Shown one piece after another: positions 1 to 7,026 of a stretch of 8,159 nt of DNA. A program made the position numbers and the translations under genes. This DNA is from an uncultured Polyangiaceae bacterium (GTDB taxonomy: Bacteria > Myxococcota_A > Polyangia > Polyangiales > Houyiibacteriaceae). The notes under the pieces were generated by a model that saw nothing but the letters and a program-made list of their open reading frames with translations, searched no databases and was not told the origin of the DNA. Numbering within the stretch: position 1 is the stretch's first letter; every line of letters begins with the position of its first letter. Location: contig CAMYJN010000078.1 in the NCBI GenBank assembly GCA_947258625.1, positions 1-8,159 of the forward strand. The letters are read 5' to 3'.

Positions 1-1544
1 TAATCCTGATTTCGGCGATCTACGGCTCGTCGATTCTGTTTGGCGTCTGGCTCCTTCGCGGCCGTCGTGAGACTCGCGTCGCGACGGCGATCACCACCCT
101 CGACGTCCTGCTGATCACGGGACTCGTCTATCTGACCGGGGGCGCGGGGAGTATTTTCTCCTTCCTCTACGGCGCGCAGATTCTAACGGCTGCGCTCACG
201 CTCGGAACGGGCGCCGCGTACTACACCGCGGCAGCGAGCCTTGCCTGTTACTTCCTGCAGGCTCTCGCCCTCAATCTCGGCTGGCTTCCGCCACCGCCAG
301 ACCAGCCTCTGAGCCACTACATTCTCAGCTCACGCGACTTCCAGTTGGCTCTGGTCAGCAACATGGTCGGCATCGCAGCCGTTGCGCTGCTGGCAACCAA
401 TCTCGCGCGGCGCGCACAAGTCGCCGGCGCGCGCCTCATCGAAGCAGAACAAAGCACTGCGCGCCTCGTCCGGCTCAACGATGACATCGTTCGTTCGATT
501 GCGTCGGGTCTCATCACCGCGGATGACGACGGACACATCTTGGGACTCAACCGAGCGGCCGTGGAGATCCTGCGGGACCGTACCGGCTCGCTCCTGGGGC
601 AGCCCCTTTCAAAGGTGCTTCCCGAGTACGGTGCCAAGCGTCTGAGCGAGCCTCCAAGGCGCGCCGAGGCAATCGGGAGGCGCGCGGATCGAAGCAAGTT
701 TCCGATGGGATACACACTCAGCTCGCTGCTGGACGCAGATGGAAATCCTTCTGGTCTGCTTCTCGCATTCCAGGACCTGACGGAGATCAAGACCCTCCGC
801 AATCAAGCGGAACGGGCCCAGCGCTTCGCCGCTCTCGGACAGCTTGCGACCGGTTTGGCCCATGAGATTCGGAACCCCCTGAGCTCGATCTCCGGCTCTG
901 TGGAGATGGTTCGTGAGGGCAATGCGCTGAGCAGCGAGGATGCACGCTTGCTCGGCATCGTCATTTCGGAAGTCGAGCGACTCAACTCACTGGTCACCAC
1001 CATGCTCCAGGTGGGCCGGCCAAGTCAGATCCAAACCGAGGCGCTCGACCTGCGTTCGATCGCCGGCGAAGTCGTGGCCGTCGCGCGCGGCGAAGCGACA
1101 GCCAGCAACGGCTTGGACATCGACGAGATCGAACCGGATGAGCCCGTCGTCGCGATCGTCGATCCGGATCGAATGCGACAGGTCGTTTGGAACCTCCTCA
1201 AGAATGCTCTACAGGCGTCGCCTCGCGGCGGTAGGGTCGAGGTGCGGACTGGAAGAGATCCAAAGGGTCGAGCCTTCCTGGAGGTTGCCGACGAAGGCCC
1301 TGGAATCGAGGAGGCTCAGCGGGAGCGCCTTTTTGACATGTTCTATTCCGGTAGACGCCACGGCGTCGGTCTTGGGCTAGCCCTGGTTAGGCAGATCGTC
1401 GACCAGCACAAAGGGCGCATCGAGATCGTCGATCGGGACGGCCCCGGCACATGCTTTCGGGTCACGCTGCCGACCAACGAGGACTCGGTCAGACCGCCCC
1501 CAAGAGCTCCGACAGCCGAGCGCCCGGGTCCTCATAGCGCATGA
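1..1544 (+). CDS. Membrane sensor histidine kinase, PilS/NtrB-like (5' partial)
   Basis: This is an autophosphorylating sensor kinase of the inner membrane. The frame is open from the left edge (first full codon at 3), so the start lies outside the window and 513 residues are visible. The TTG at 345 would cut off most of the membrane part and is not the start. Hydrophobic segments lie at about visible residues 1-18, 29-45, 51-67, 71-93 and 114-134, resembling the multi-pass N-terminus of PilS. A PAS-like domain follows at about 155-262. The H-box reads AHEIRNPLSS with the phospho-accepting His at 287. The ATPase domain has the N box NLLKNALQA (Asn 397), the G1 box DEGPGIE (from 430) and the G2 box GVGLGL (453-458), all intact. 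After the catalytic domain comes a proline-rich tail of about 25 residues, and the last 56 bases overlap trpC antisense. No response regulator follows, so its partner is upstream or elsewhere. The kinase call is firm. The PilS assignment is inferred from architecture, and the signal is unknown. Confidence 0.93.
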   Translation, partial: ILISAIYGSSILFGVWLLRGRRETRVATAITTLDVLLITGLVYLTGGAGSIFSFLYGAQILTAALTLGTGAAYYTAAASLACYFLQALALNLGWLPPPPDQPLSHYILSSRDFQLALVSNMVGIAAVALLATNLARRAQVAGARLIEAEQSTARLVRLNDDIVRSIASGLITADDDGHILGLNRAAVEILRDRTGSLLGQPLSKVLPEYGAKRLSEPPRRAEAIGRRADRSKFPMGYTLSSLLDADGNPSGLLLAFQDLTEIKTLRNQAERAQRFAALGQLATGLAHEIRNPLSSISGSVEMVREGNALSSEDARLLGIVISEVERLNSLVTTMLQVGRPSQIQTEALDLRSIAGEVVAVARGEATASNGLDIDEIEPDEPVVAIVDPDRMRQVVWNLLKNALQASPRGGRVEVRTGRDPKGRAFLEVADEGPGIEEAQRERLFDMFYSGRRHGVGLGLALVRQIVDQHKGRIEIVDRDGPGTCFRVTLPTNEDSVRPPPRAPTAERPGPHSA

Positions 1545-2286
1545 GGCCTTCGCCGATCAGCACGGCATCTGCACGACTTTGAGCGACCTCTCGAAAGTCG
1601 TCGGCTGACCGGACGCCACTCATGAACACAGCGACGCAGTTTGCTGGAATTCGCGCGATGCAGTCGCGTGCCGCGCTCATGTCGACGTCGAACGTACTCA
1701 GATCGCGTGCGTTGACACCGATGATGGTCGAACCCGCCGCAACCGCCCGCTCCACTTCGGCAGAGCTCGCAGCTTCGACGACCGGTTCCATACCGAGCTC
1801 TCGAATCTGCACGACGAGCGCATGAAGGTCGGAATCCGAAAGAGCGCGGACGAGCAACAAGACCAGCGACGCGCCAACGTCGTACGCCAGATCGACTTGG
1901 ACGGAATCGAGCACGAAGCCCTTGTAGAGCACCGGAACGCTCACCACCTCCGCGACCCGCCGCACCAATAGGGGCGAGCCTCCGAAGCCGGGTCCGTCGG
2001 CCAAGACGCTAACGGCCGCCGCCCCAGCACGCTCGTACGCTCGGGCGACCCTCACGCCCTCGCCCGCGCTCCAGGGACGGATTTCACCCGCACTTGGACT
2101 TCGAAACTTAACCTCGGCCAGCACCGAAGGAGCAGCGCCCGGTGCTCGACTCAGGGCGCGAATTCCTCGTTTGGACCTCTCGCGTTGAGGCGGCCGCTCG
2201 ACAGCTCGCATGGCACCGACGTGGCGGCGTCGCCTCGCGTTTTCACGACGTTTGCGCGCGAGAATTTCGGAGAGGAAATCGGTCAT
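1489..2286 (-). CDS. trpC: Indole-3-glycerol phosphate synthase, divergent active site
   Basis: This cytoplasmic TIM-barrel enzyme (265 aa, usual length) converts carboxyphenylamino-deoxyribulose phosphate to indole-3-glycerol phosphate in tryptophan synthesis. Recognisable blocks are LAEVKFRSPSAGEIRP (56-71), FGGSPLLV (101-108), LYKGF (120-124), EPVVEA (167-172), GVNARDLSTF (190-199), MSGVRSADD (222-230) and IGEGLMR (244-250). Set against the well-studied Sulfolobus enzyme, the catalytic Glu51, Lys53, Lys110, Glu159, Asn180 and Ser211 correspond to E58, K60, K122, E171, N192 and S223 here. Two usually conserved acids are replaced: the Asp after the catalytic Lys is G123, and the Glu of the (S/A)ESG motif is M222. 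Residues 12-48 are very rich in arginine. The ATG overlaps the trpD stop as ATGA, which points to translational coupling. It is a stand-alone TrpC, not fused to TrpF. The family is clear, but full activity is less certain. Confidence 0.93.
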   Translation of the reverse strand: MTDFLSEILARKRRENARRRRHVGAMRAVERPPQRERSKRGIRALSRAPGAAPSVLAEVKFRSPSAGEIRPWSAGEGVRVARAYERAGAAAVSVLADGPGFGGSPLLVRRVAEVVSVPVLYKGFVLDSVQVDLAYDVGASLVLLLVRALSDSDLHALVVQIRELGMEPVVEAASSAEVERAVAAGSTIIGVNARDLSTFDVDMSAARDCIARIPANCVAVFMSGVRSADDFREVAQSRADAVLIGEGLMRYEDPGARLSELLGAV

Positions 2287-3299
2287 GCGCTTTGCGTGAA
2301 ATGAGCCCAGCGTTCGAGGGTTCGTTTCGCGTCTCCACTGTCGATCGCGTCGGCTGCCCGTTCCGTCGCCACCCTCAGATCGTCTGCAAACCCCGTGACA
2401 CGCAGCGCGGCAGCCGCGTTCAGGAGGACAGCCACCCGTGCCGGCCCCTGCTGACCATCCAAGACACCGCGAATGATTTCGGCGTTACGCACTGCATCCC
2501 CCCCGGCCAGGGCTTCGACCGGCACTTGTGAGAGCCCGAAATCACCGGGGCGGACCTCCAACCTGCTGACTTTGCCGTTCGCCCACTGCGCAACCCAGGT
2601 CGGCCCCGACGGGGACACTTCATCGAGTCCGCCCTCGCCGTAAACGACCCAAGCCGCGGTCAAACCGAGTGAACCCAGAGCCTGGGCCAGTTGCTCGAGC
2701 CGGGTGGGGTCGTAGACGCCAACCAGCTGATGGCTCGCCGAGGCCGGATTCGAAAGCGGCCCAAGCAGATTGAACAGGGTGCGGACGCCTAGCTCCCGGC
2801 GCACCGGTGCGGCGTGTCGCATCGCGGCGTGGTGGCTTGGCGCGAACAGGAAACCAATCCCGACCTCCTCGATACATTTCACCACTTGCTGTGGCGCGAG
2901 GTCGATGCGGACGCCCAGCGCTTCGACGACGTCGGCGCTTCCGGCCTTCGAGGACACCGCACGGTTTCCGTGCTTTGCAACCGCGACACCAGAAGCCGCC
3001 GCCACGATGGCCGCCGCAGTGGAGATGTTGAACGTGTGCAGGCCGTCTCCGCCTGTCCCGCATGTATCGAGAAGTGGGCCATCGACCTCCGGTCGAATCG
3101 CCCCGCAGTGCTTGCGAAGCGATCGGGCCGCCGCGGCAATTTCGTCGGCAGACTCGCCCTTCATGCGGAGCGCCACCAGGAACGCCGCGATTTGGGCGGC
3201 CGAGGCTTCACCCTCGAGGATTGCGTCCATCACGGCTTCGACATCGTCGGGGGACAAATCGTGACCTGCCACGATTTCCTTGATCGCGGTCGAGATCAC
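2283..3299 (-). CDS. trpD: Anthranilate phosphoribosyltransferase
   Basis: This cytoplasmic enzyme transfers phosphoribosyl from PRPP to anthranilate, the second step of tryptophan synthesis. At 338 aa it has the family's usual length. An N-terminal helical domain (about 1-70) precedes the PRPP-binding signature DTCGTGGDG (78-86), then FNISTA (90-95) and KHGNRAVSS (109-117). The anthranilate-binding region GFLFAPSHHAAMRHAAPVR spans 149-167, with FNLLGPLSNP following at 176-185. The metal-binding Asp-Glu pair is in GGLDEVSP (D226, E227). All of these match active family members. The start is GTG at 3299 within a GTGA overlap with the trpG stop. The C-terminal stop is likewise fused to the trpC start, so the three genes are almost certainly one translationally coupled unit. 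It is not fused to TrpG, unlike the enterobacterial TrpGD protein. Confidence 0.96.
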   Translation of the reverse strand: MISTAIKEIVAGHDLSPDDVEAVMDAILEGEASAAQIAAFLVALRMKGESADEIAAAARSLRKHCGAIRPEVDGPLLDTCGTGGDGLHTFNISTAAAIVAAASGVAVAKHGNRAVSSKAGSADVVEALGVRIDLAPQQVVKCIEEVGIGFLFAPSHHAAMRHAAPVRRELGVRTLFNLLGPLSNPASASHQLVGVYDPTRLEQLAQALGSLGLTAAWVVYGEGGLDEVSPSGPTWVAQWANGKVSRLEVRPGDFGLSQVPVEALAGGDAVRNAEIIRGVLDGQQGPARVAVLLNAAAALRVTGFADDLRVATERAADAIDSGDAKRTLERWAHFTQSA

Positions 3300-3880
3300 G
3301 AGGCCCCCGCGTCCGGAAGCGACTTCAACCAGTTTCGAATCAAGTGGTGGCCATGCTCGGTCAAGAACGACTCGGGATGGAACTGCACGCCCTCGATCGG
3401 GAGGTCGGAATGACGGATTCCCATGACCTCGTCCCGGTCGGTCCAGGCCGTGACCTGGATGACGTCGGGAATCGTGTCGCGTTTGACAATGAGAGAATGG
3501 TAGCGCGTCGCGGTCAGAGGGCTCGGTAGATTCTCAAAGACGCCGTGTCCTTCGTGAAGGATCTCGGAGGTGCGCCCGTGCATTAGTCGGTCCGCCCTCA
3601 CGACCGACGCGCCGAAATGCTGTGCGATGCTCTGGTGCCCGAGGCAGACCCCGAAGATCGGTGTCGCCGACCCGAGCCCTGCGATCACATCGAGGCTGAC
3701 CCCCGCCTCTTCGGGCCTTCCGGGACCGGGGCTGATAAGTACACCACTCGGCCGAAGCGCGCGAATCTCATCGACACTGATCGCATCGTTTCGCTGAACC
3801 ACGACCTCAGCCCCGAGCTCGCTCAAGTATTGGACGAGGTTGTAGGTAAAGGAGTCGTAGTTGTCGATCACGAGAATCAT
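3296..3880 (-). CDS. trpG: Anthranilate synthase component II (glutamine amidotransferase)
   Basis: This is a class I glutamine amidotransferase (194 aa) that hydrolyses glutamine and passes ammonia to TrpE to make anthranilate. The N-terminus ILVIDNYDSFTYNLVQYL is typical. LISPGPGRPEEAG (48-60) is the oxyanion region. GVCLGHQ (77-83) holds the nucleophile Cys79, and VQFHPES (165-171) holds the catalytic His168 and Glu170. The triad is complete. ATG at 3880 is the only possible start because an in-frame TAG lies four codons upstream, and no Shine-Dalgarno is visible before it. The gap to the preceding hydrolase gene is 34 bases, too short for an obvious separate promoter, so the two are probably co-transcribed. 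TrpE is not adjacent and must be elsewhere. Many bacteria use one such subunit for both TrpE and PabB (folate), so a dual TrpG/PabA role is possible. Confidence 0.94.
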   Translation of the reverse strand: MILVIDNYDSFTYNLVQYLSELGAEVVVQRNDAISVDEIRALRPSGVLISPGPGRPEEAGVSLDVIAGLGSATPIFGVCLGHQSIAQHFGASVVRADRLMHGRTSEILHEGHGVFENLPSPLTATRYHSLIVKRDTIPDVIQVTAWTDRDEVMGIRHSDLPIEGVQFHPESFLTEHGHHLIRNWLKSLPDAGAS

Positions 3881-3914
3881 TGCGTTCGATCGCTAGCGGC
3901 TCGCCGAGAGCGCG

Positions 3915-4811
3915 TCAACCAGCGCCCGGCGGCACGGGCTCGTAGCCCCGCTCTCGGAGGAACTTCTCGAGCCTCAAGTTGATCATCTCGGGGTACTCGA
4001 GTGCTGCGTAGTGGGTAGCGCCGGGTAGCAGCATGATCTCCGAGCCTGGGATGCGTCGCGCCATTCGCTCCGCTGCGGACCTGGGCGTGAAGACGTCACG
4101 GGTGCCGGCGATGATCAGGGTCGGCACATCGATCAAGGGAAGCAGATCCCAGCCGTCGTGTTCGCCCATGCGCTCCAGCAGATGAATGAAGGTGTCCATA
4201 TCGAGGATGCGAAGCTTGGTGACCAGCTCGCTGGCGAGCTGGTCGTCGAGCGTGCCGGCGGTTAGACCGATCCGCTTCACCCACTCTCCAGGCTCGGGAA
4301 TACGCGTCGCCTGCCGCACCACGGCCTGAATCGTTCGAGGAATCGATCGGAGGCCCCGAAGGAACGGCGGCAGCAGGCGCCCCACGAGATTCAGGTTGAA
4401 GACGTAATCCCAGGGCCTCCCCGCCACGCCGTTGAGAAACGCCAGCGAGGCTACCTTTTCGGGAGCGAGGCGAAACATCTCGAGACCGACCTGGACACCC
4501 ATCGACCAGCCGAGAATGGCCGCACGCTCCACTCCCTCTTCCCGGAGCAAGTGCAGGGCGTCCCGGGCATGATCGGAGATACGGAGGGCGTCCGGGTCCG
4601 CGGGCGCGGCCGAGGCGTAGAGGCCTCGATAGTCCCAGGAAAGGAGACGGTAACGATCGCGAAAATAGTGGATTTGGTGGCTCCAGGCCTCCCAGCTGCC
4701 CCCTAGGCCGTTGCAGAGGAGAATCGGGCGTCCCTGTCCGACCGCCTGATAGGCGATTTCGGTGCCATCGAATGACACAAAGCGGCGTTCTTCGACGGGG
4801 GGTGGCATCAT
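3915..4811 (-). CDS. Alpha/beta-fold hydrolase, substrate unknown
   Basis: This is a serine hydrolase of the alpha/beta superfamily, 298 aa from the chosen ATG. The oxyanion-hole loop is LCNGLGGSW near residues 32-40. The nucleophile elbow GWSMG places Ser103, the acid is Asp239 in AGTRDVFTP, and the base is His267 in GATHYAALEYP, so the triad is complete and in the normal order. A cap region of about 75 residues (roughly 130-210) is rich in Leu, Arg and Pro. I see no signal peptide, so it is probably cytoplasmic. The reading frame also allows TTG at 4823, four codons upstream. I prefer ATG at 4811 (another ATG follows at once) because nothing like a ribosome site precedes either. It comes just before trpG in the same direction with a 34-base gap. 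That gives no evidence of a role in tryptophan synthesis. Esterase, lactonase or haloperoxidase-like activity cannot be told apart from sequence alone. Confidence 0.88.
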   Translation of the reverse strand: MMPPPVEERRFVSFDGTEIAYQAVGQGRPILLCNGLGGSWEAWSHQIHYFRDRYRLLSWDYRGLYASAAPADPDALRISDHARDALHLLREEGVERAAILGWSMGVQVGLEMFRLAPEKVASLAFLNGVAGRPWDYVFNLNLVGRLLPPFLRGLRSIPRTIQAVVRQATRIPEPGEWVKRIGLTAGTLDDQLASELVTKLRILDMDTFIHLLERMGEHDGWDLLPLIDVPTLIIAGTRDVFTPRSAAERMARRIPGSEIMLLPGATHYAALEYPEMINLRLEKFLRERGYEPVPPGAG

Positions 4812-4855
4812 GGCAAGGAGCAAAGCCTAACAGGGGCGGGTTCTTGGCGCTTGCC

Positions 4856-4885
4856 TTGACAGAATCGGTCTAAGACGGATAAATT
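4856..4885 (+). promoter_or_regulatory. Candidate sigma70-type promoter with very short leader
   Basis: The box TTGACA at 4856-4861 is a perfect -35 consensus. After an 18-base spacer, TAAATT at 4880-4885 matches four of six -10 positions, including the first two and the last. The surrounding stretch is AT-rich in an otherwise GC-rich window. Transcription would start near 4892, only about 7 bases before the ATG at 4899. This fits the absence of a Shine-Dalgarno sequence there. It lies in the 87-base divergent spacer (4812-4898). I see no equally good promoter for the hydrolase on the other strand. The -10 box and the start point are inference. Confidence 0.5.
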
Positions 4886-4898
4886 TGAAATAACTGAA

Positions 4899-6017
4899 AT
4901 GTCAGACGAACTCCAAAAATCCAAGAAAGTCCGCGATATACGCGAACGACTAGGCCGGCAGACCGCAGCGCCGCCGGCAACAGGCGTCGAAGAAGGAGGC
5001 CTTGCGCCGCCGCCGCCGACGCTGGGAGGTGTGGCACCGCCGCCGGGTTTCGTCGGGGGCCAGGCGGCGAAGCGATCGGGGCCGTTCGGAGGTTCGTCCG
5101 CAGAGGGGCCTGCTCAGAGGGAAGTTCGGATCGTCGTCGACGAGCAGGCCGTCGCCACTGCGCACGAAGGCAAGAACCGACGCGTTCGCAAACTGATGAT
5201 GATGAGCGGCGCTGGCGCCGCCCTCCTCGGTTTGTTCCTCGGCGTTCTGGCGACCACGGTGATGAGCAAGCGCACCGCGTACAACCTAGCGGTGCGCGAT
5301 GGCAAGGCTGTCTATCAAGGTGTTCGCGCCGCGGCGGACCAAGTAACGGAAGCCAAGCGCTTCCTCGACCGGGCAGCCGATGCGGCGAAGTCGCGACCGG
5401 GACAGGGCCCCTCCGTCGACTATGAAGCCATCGAGCGACTCCGCGCGTTGCCGACTCCGTTTACGGCGGCTGACTTCACCGGACTGAACTACACGAAGTT
5501 CAATGCCGAGACCGTCAACTCCTTATTCCTGTATGCACGCCAAGTTGGTGAGCTTTGGGACAAGTTCGATAGCCTCGCCGCGAGGGTTCTCCCGGAGCCG
5601 CGACGCGCCGAGCTCGATGAGGCCGCACAGGACGAAACTGCCCTCACCACCAGCCCGACCGGTTGCGTCCCGACGCTTGGCGAAGGGGGCTTTCGCTGTG
5701 GCCTCGTCTACGTCGACATGCCCGACGCAGGTGCCGACTCGAAGAAGCTCAAAGTCCGCGCGACACGCGGGAGCAAAGCCTTCGAAAAAGAGCTCTATGT
5801 GGGCCAGGACTTGCGCCAGAGCGCCAGCAACTACGTCATTCTCACGAATCCGGATCAATCGGCTGGCGTCCTCGGCCAGCGCAAGAACGCCTTCGCCTCG
5901 TATCGGCGGGACTTGACGGATCTTGCACGCCTCATGGACGCGACTCTCGAGACCCAGGGCAGCCTCGAGAAGGGACTGGGGGCCGTCGCGGGGCTCGAGG
6001 AAATCGCCAGCTTCTAG
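4899..6017 (+). CDS. Single-pass membrane protein with proline-rich cytoplasmic head, unknown function
   Basis: I do not recognise a named family for this 372 aa protein. The first 20 residues are charged and helix-like (SKKVRDIRERLGR, 8-20). Residues 21-72 are a low-complexity linker rich in Pro, Gly and Ala, with PPPP and APPPGF blocks. A short segment, REVRIVVDEQAV (74-85), may be a beta strand. The basic patch KNRRVRK (92-98) precedes one membrane helix at about 100-122, so the positive-inside rule puts the N-terminus in the cytoplasm and residues 123-372 in the periplasm. There is no cleavable signal peptide. The periplasmic part starts helical (132-165, 340-365) and holds a central region with two cysteines, C256 and C267, that could form a disulfide. 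The architecture recalls uncharacterised myxobacterial membrane proteins, but that is only an impression. The FHA gene follows after 83 bases in the same direction, which suggests a shared transcript. ATG at 4899 is chosen because the helical head begins directly there. Confidence 0.85.
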   Translation: MSDELQKSKKVRDIRERLGRQTAAPPATGVEEGGLAPPPPTLGGVAPPPGFVGGQAAKRSGPFGGSSAEGPAQREVRIVVDEQAVATAHEGKNRRVRKLMMMSGAGAALLGLFLGVLATTVMSKRTAYNLAVRDGKAVYQGVRAAADQVTEAKRFLDRAADAAKSRPGQGPSVDYEAIERLRALPTPFTAADFTGLNYTKFNAETVNSLFLYARQVGELWDKFDSLAARVLPEPRRAELDEAAQDETALTTSPTGCVPTLGEGGFRCGLVYVDMPDAGADSKKLKVRATRGSKAFEKELYVGQDLRQSASNYVILTNPDQSAGVLGQRKNAFASYRRDLTDLARLMDATLETQGSLEKGLGAVAGLEEIASF

Positions 6018-6100
6018 TCAGGCTTACGTTGAGGCCTCCGGGTTTGGGAGCGCACTTCATTCGACGTGCGGACGCGACAACTGCTAAACTGCCCAATGGG

Positions 6101-7021
6101 GTGCCGCGATTTAGACTGCGATATCAGTCGACCAACATGGAAATGCCTCTCGGGGAGTTCACCATCGGTCGAAGCTCGTCCTGCAATCTCGCGTTGGCCG
6201 ATGGACTGGTGTCTCGAAAGCACGCCATGCTGCATGTGGGCCCGGACACGGTCGTGGTCGAAGACCTCCGCAGCCGAAACGGGGTTGCAGTCAACGGGGT
6301 GCGAATCAACGGCCCTCGACGGATCGAGCACATGGACCGCGTCTACATCGGCTCTCAGGAGCTCGTACTCATCGACGCAGCAAAGCTCAAGGAACGCGTA
6401 GCCCAGACCGGTGACTACGTCGTTTGTGAAATGTGTGGCGCAATTAACGGTGCGGCCAAGCGCCGTTGCGGTGATTGCGGCAAACGTCTCACCTCCGACG
6501 CCTCGCAAACTCTCGCCAGCAAGCGGAGCGTGGATTCGAGCTCGCACGCATGGGGCGCCGAAGATACGCGAACGCAACGCGCCCTCGACGTGATCGCAGG
6601 CATTGCGAGCAAAGCGATCGCCATGGGCCGCTTCGAGGAGGCCGAGCGCATGCTGCTCCCACACCTCGATATGATTCTGGAACGCGCGATGGCCGATCTA
6701 CCGCTGAGCGATTCAGAGAAGGATGACCCGGACGCCCTCTTCGCGGGAGCGACCGGATATGCGCTGCAGCTCGCGCAAGGCCTCCGCAACACTCGATGGA
6801 TCGATTGGGTGTTTCGCATTCACACCGCGACGGGTCGTCTCATGGAGGCGGAGACGATCGAAGCGCTTCACGACCTGGTAAGAGCTCACAAGTACTCCCA
6901 GACCGGCTACCTTCGGGCGTACCTGAACGTCATCCGGAATCACTCGGCTGGCTACGGCGCGTCCGAACGGTTCCTCGTCGGACGGCTCGAAGGGCTCGAG
7001 CAGGTCATATCCGCAAACTAG
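6101..7021 (+). CDS. FHA domain / zinc-ribbon / helical-domain protein (paralogue 1)
   Basis: This is a cytoplasmic protein of 306 aa. The FHA domain (about 2-92) shows GRSSSCN (23-29), SRKH (38-41), SRNG (58-61) and Asn65. These are the residues FHA domains use to bind phosphothreonine peptides, and all are intact. A zinc ribbon follows with C109, C112, C123 and C126 (CxxC, ten residues, CxxC). After a polar linker, residues about 156-306 look all-helical, with AIAMGRFEEAERML (172-185) and LRNTRWIDWVF (228-238). No enzyme motif is visible. I chose GTG at 6101 because from its second codon the protein aligns without gaps to the N-terminus of the paralogue at 7027-7815, up to the shared GR. 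ATG at 6137 would remove the first FHA strand. The frame stays open far upstream, but that stretch overlaps the preceding gene. A weak -10-like TAAACT lies at 6085-6090 without a clear -35. Regulation by a Ser/Thr kinase is inferred, as none is in the window. Confidence 0.87.
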   Translation: MPRFRLRYQSTNMEMPLGEFTIGRSSSCNLALADGLVSRKHAMLHVGPDTVVVEDLRSRNGVAVNGVRINGPRRIEHMDRVYIGSQELVLIDAAKLKERVAQTGDYVVCEMCGAINGAAKRRCGDCGKRLTSDASQTLASKRSVDSSSHAWGAEDTRTQRALDVIAGIASKAIAMGRFEEAERMLLPHLDMILERAMADLPLSDSEKDDPDALFAGATGYALQLAQGLRNTRWIDWVFRIHTATGRLMEAETIEALHDLVRAHKYSQTGYLRAYLNVIRNHSAGYGASERFLVGRLEGLEQVISAN

Positions 7022-7026
7022 GCGCG

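Noticed and set aside
317..802. 161-codon minus-strand frame opposite the histidine kinase
   Set aside because: It is antisense to the membrane and PAS regions of the kinase, with a serine/arginine-rich composition typical of mirror frames.
2142..2531. 129-codon plus-strand frame across the trpC/trpD junction
   Set aside because: It crosses two genes coupled by an ATGA overlap on the other strand and shows no recognisable motif.
2814..3413. 199-codon open frame on the plus strand, antisense to trpD and the end of trpG
   Set aside because: It is a shadow of GC-rich codon use. trpD and trpG beneath it have complete family motifs, and the antisense translation shows no domain-like pattern.
5003..5045. 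CCG-rich low-complexity stretch, as a DNA repeat element
   Set aside because: It is explained by proline codons in the cytoplasmic linker of the membrane protein, is imperfect, and is not repeated elsewhere.
5663..6100. Long upstream extension of the FHA gene (452-codon reading)
   Set aside because: The extra N-terminus overlaps the membrane-protein gene by about 350 bases in another frame, is arginine-rich and shadow-like, and is absent from the paralogue, which begins exactly at the FHA domain.
6014..6664. 216-codon open frame on the minus strand, antisense to FHA paralogue 1
   Set aside because: It lies opposite a well-supported FHA and zinc-ribbon coding region. The translation is low in recognisable structure, so it is a mirror frame.
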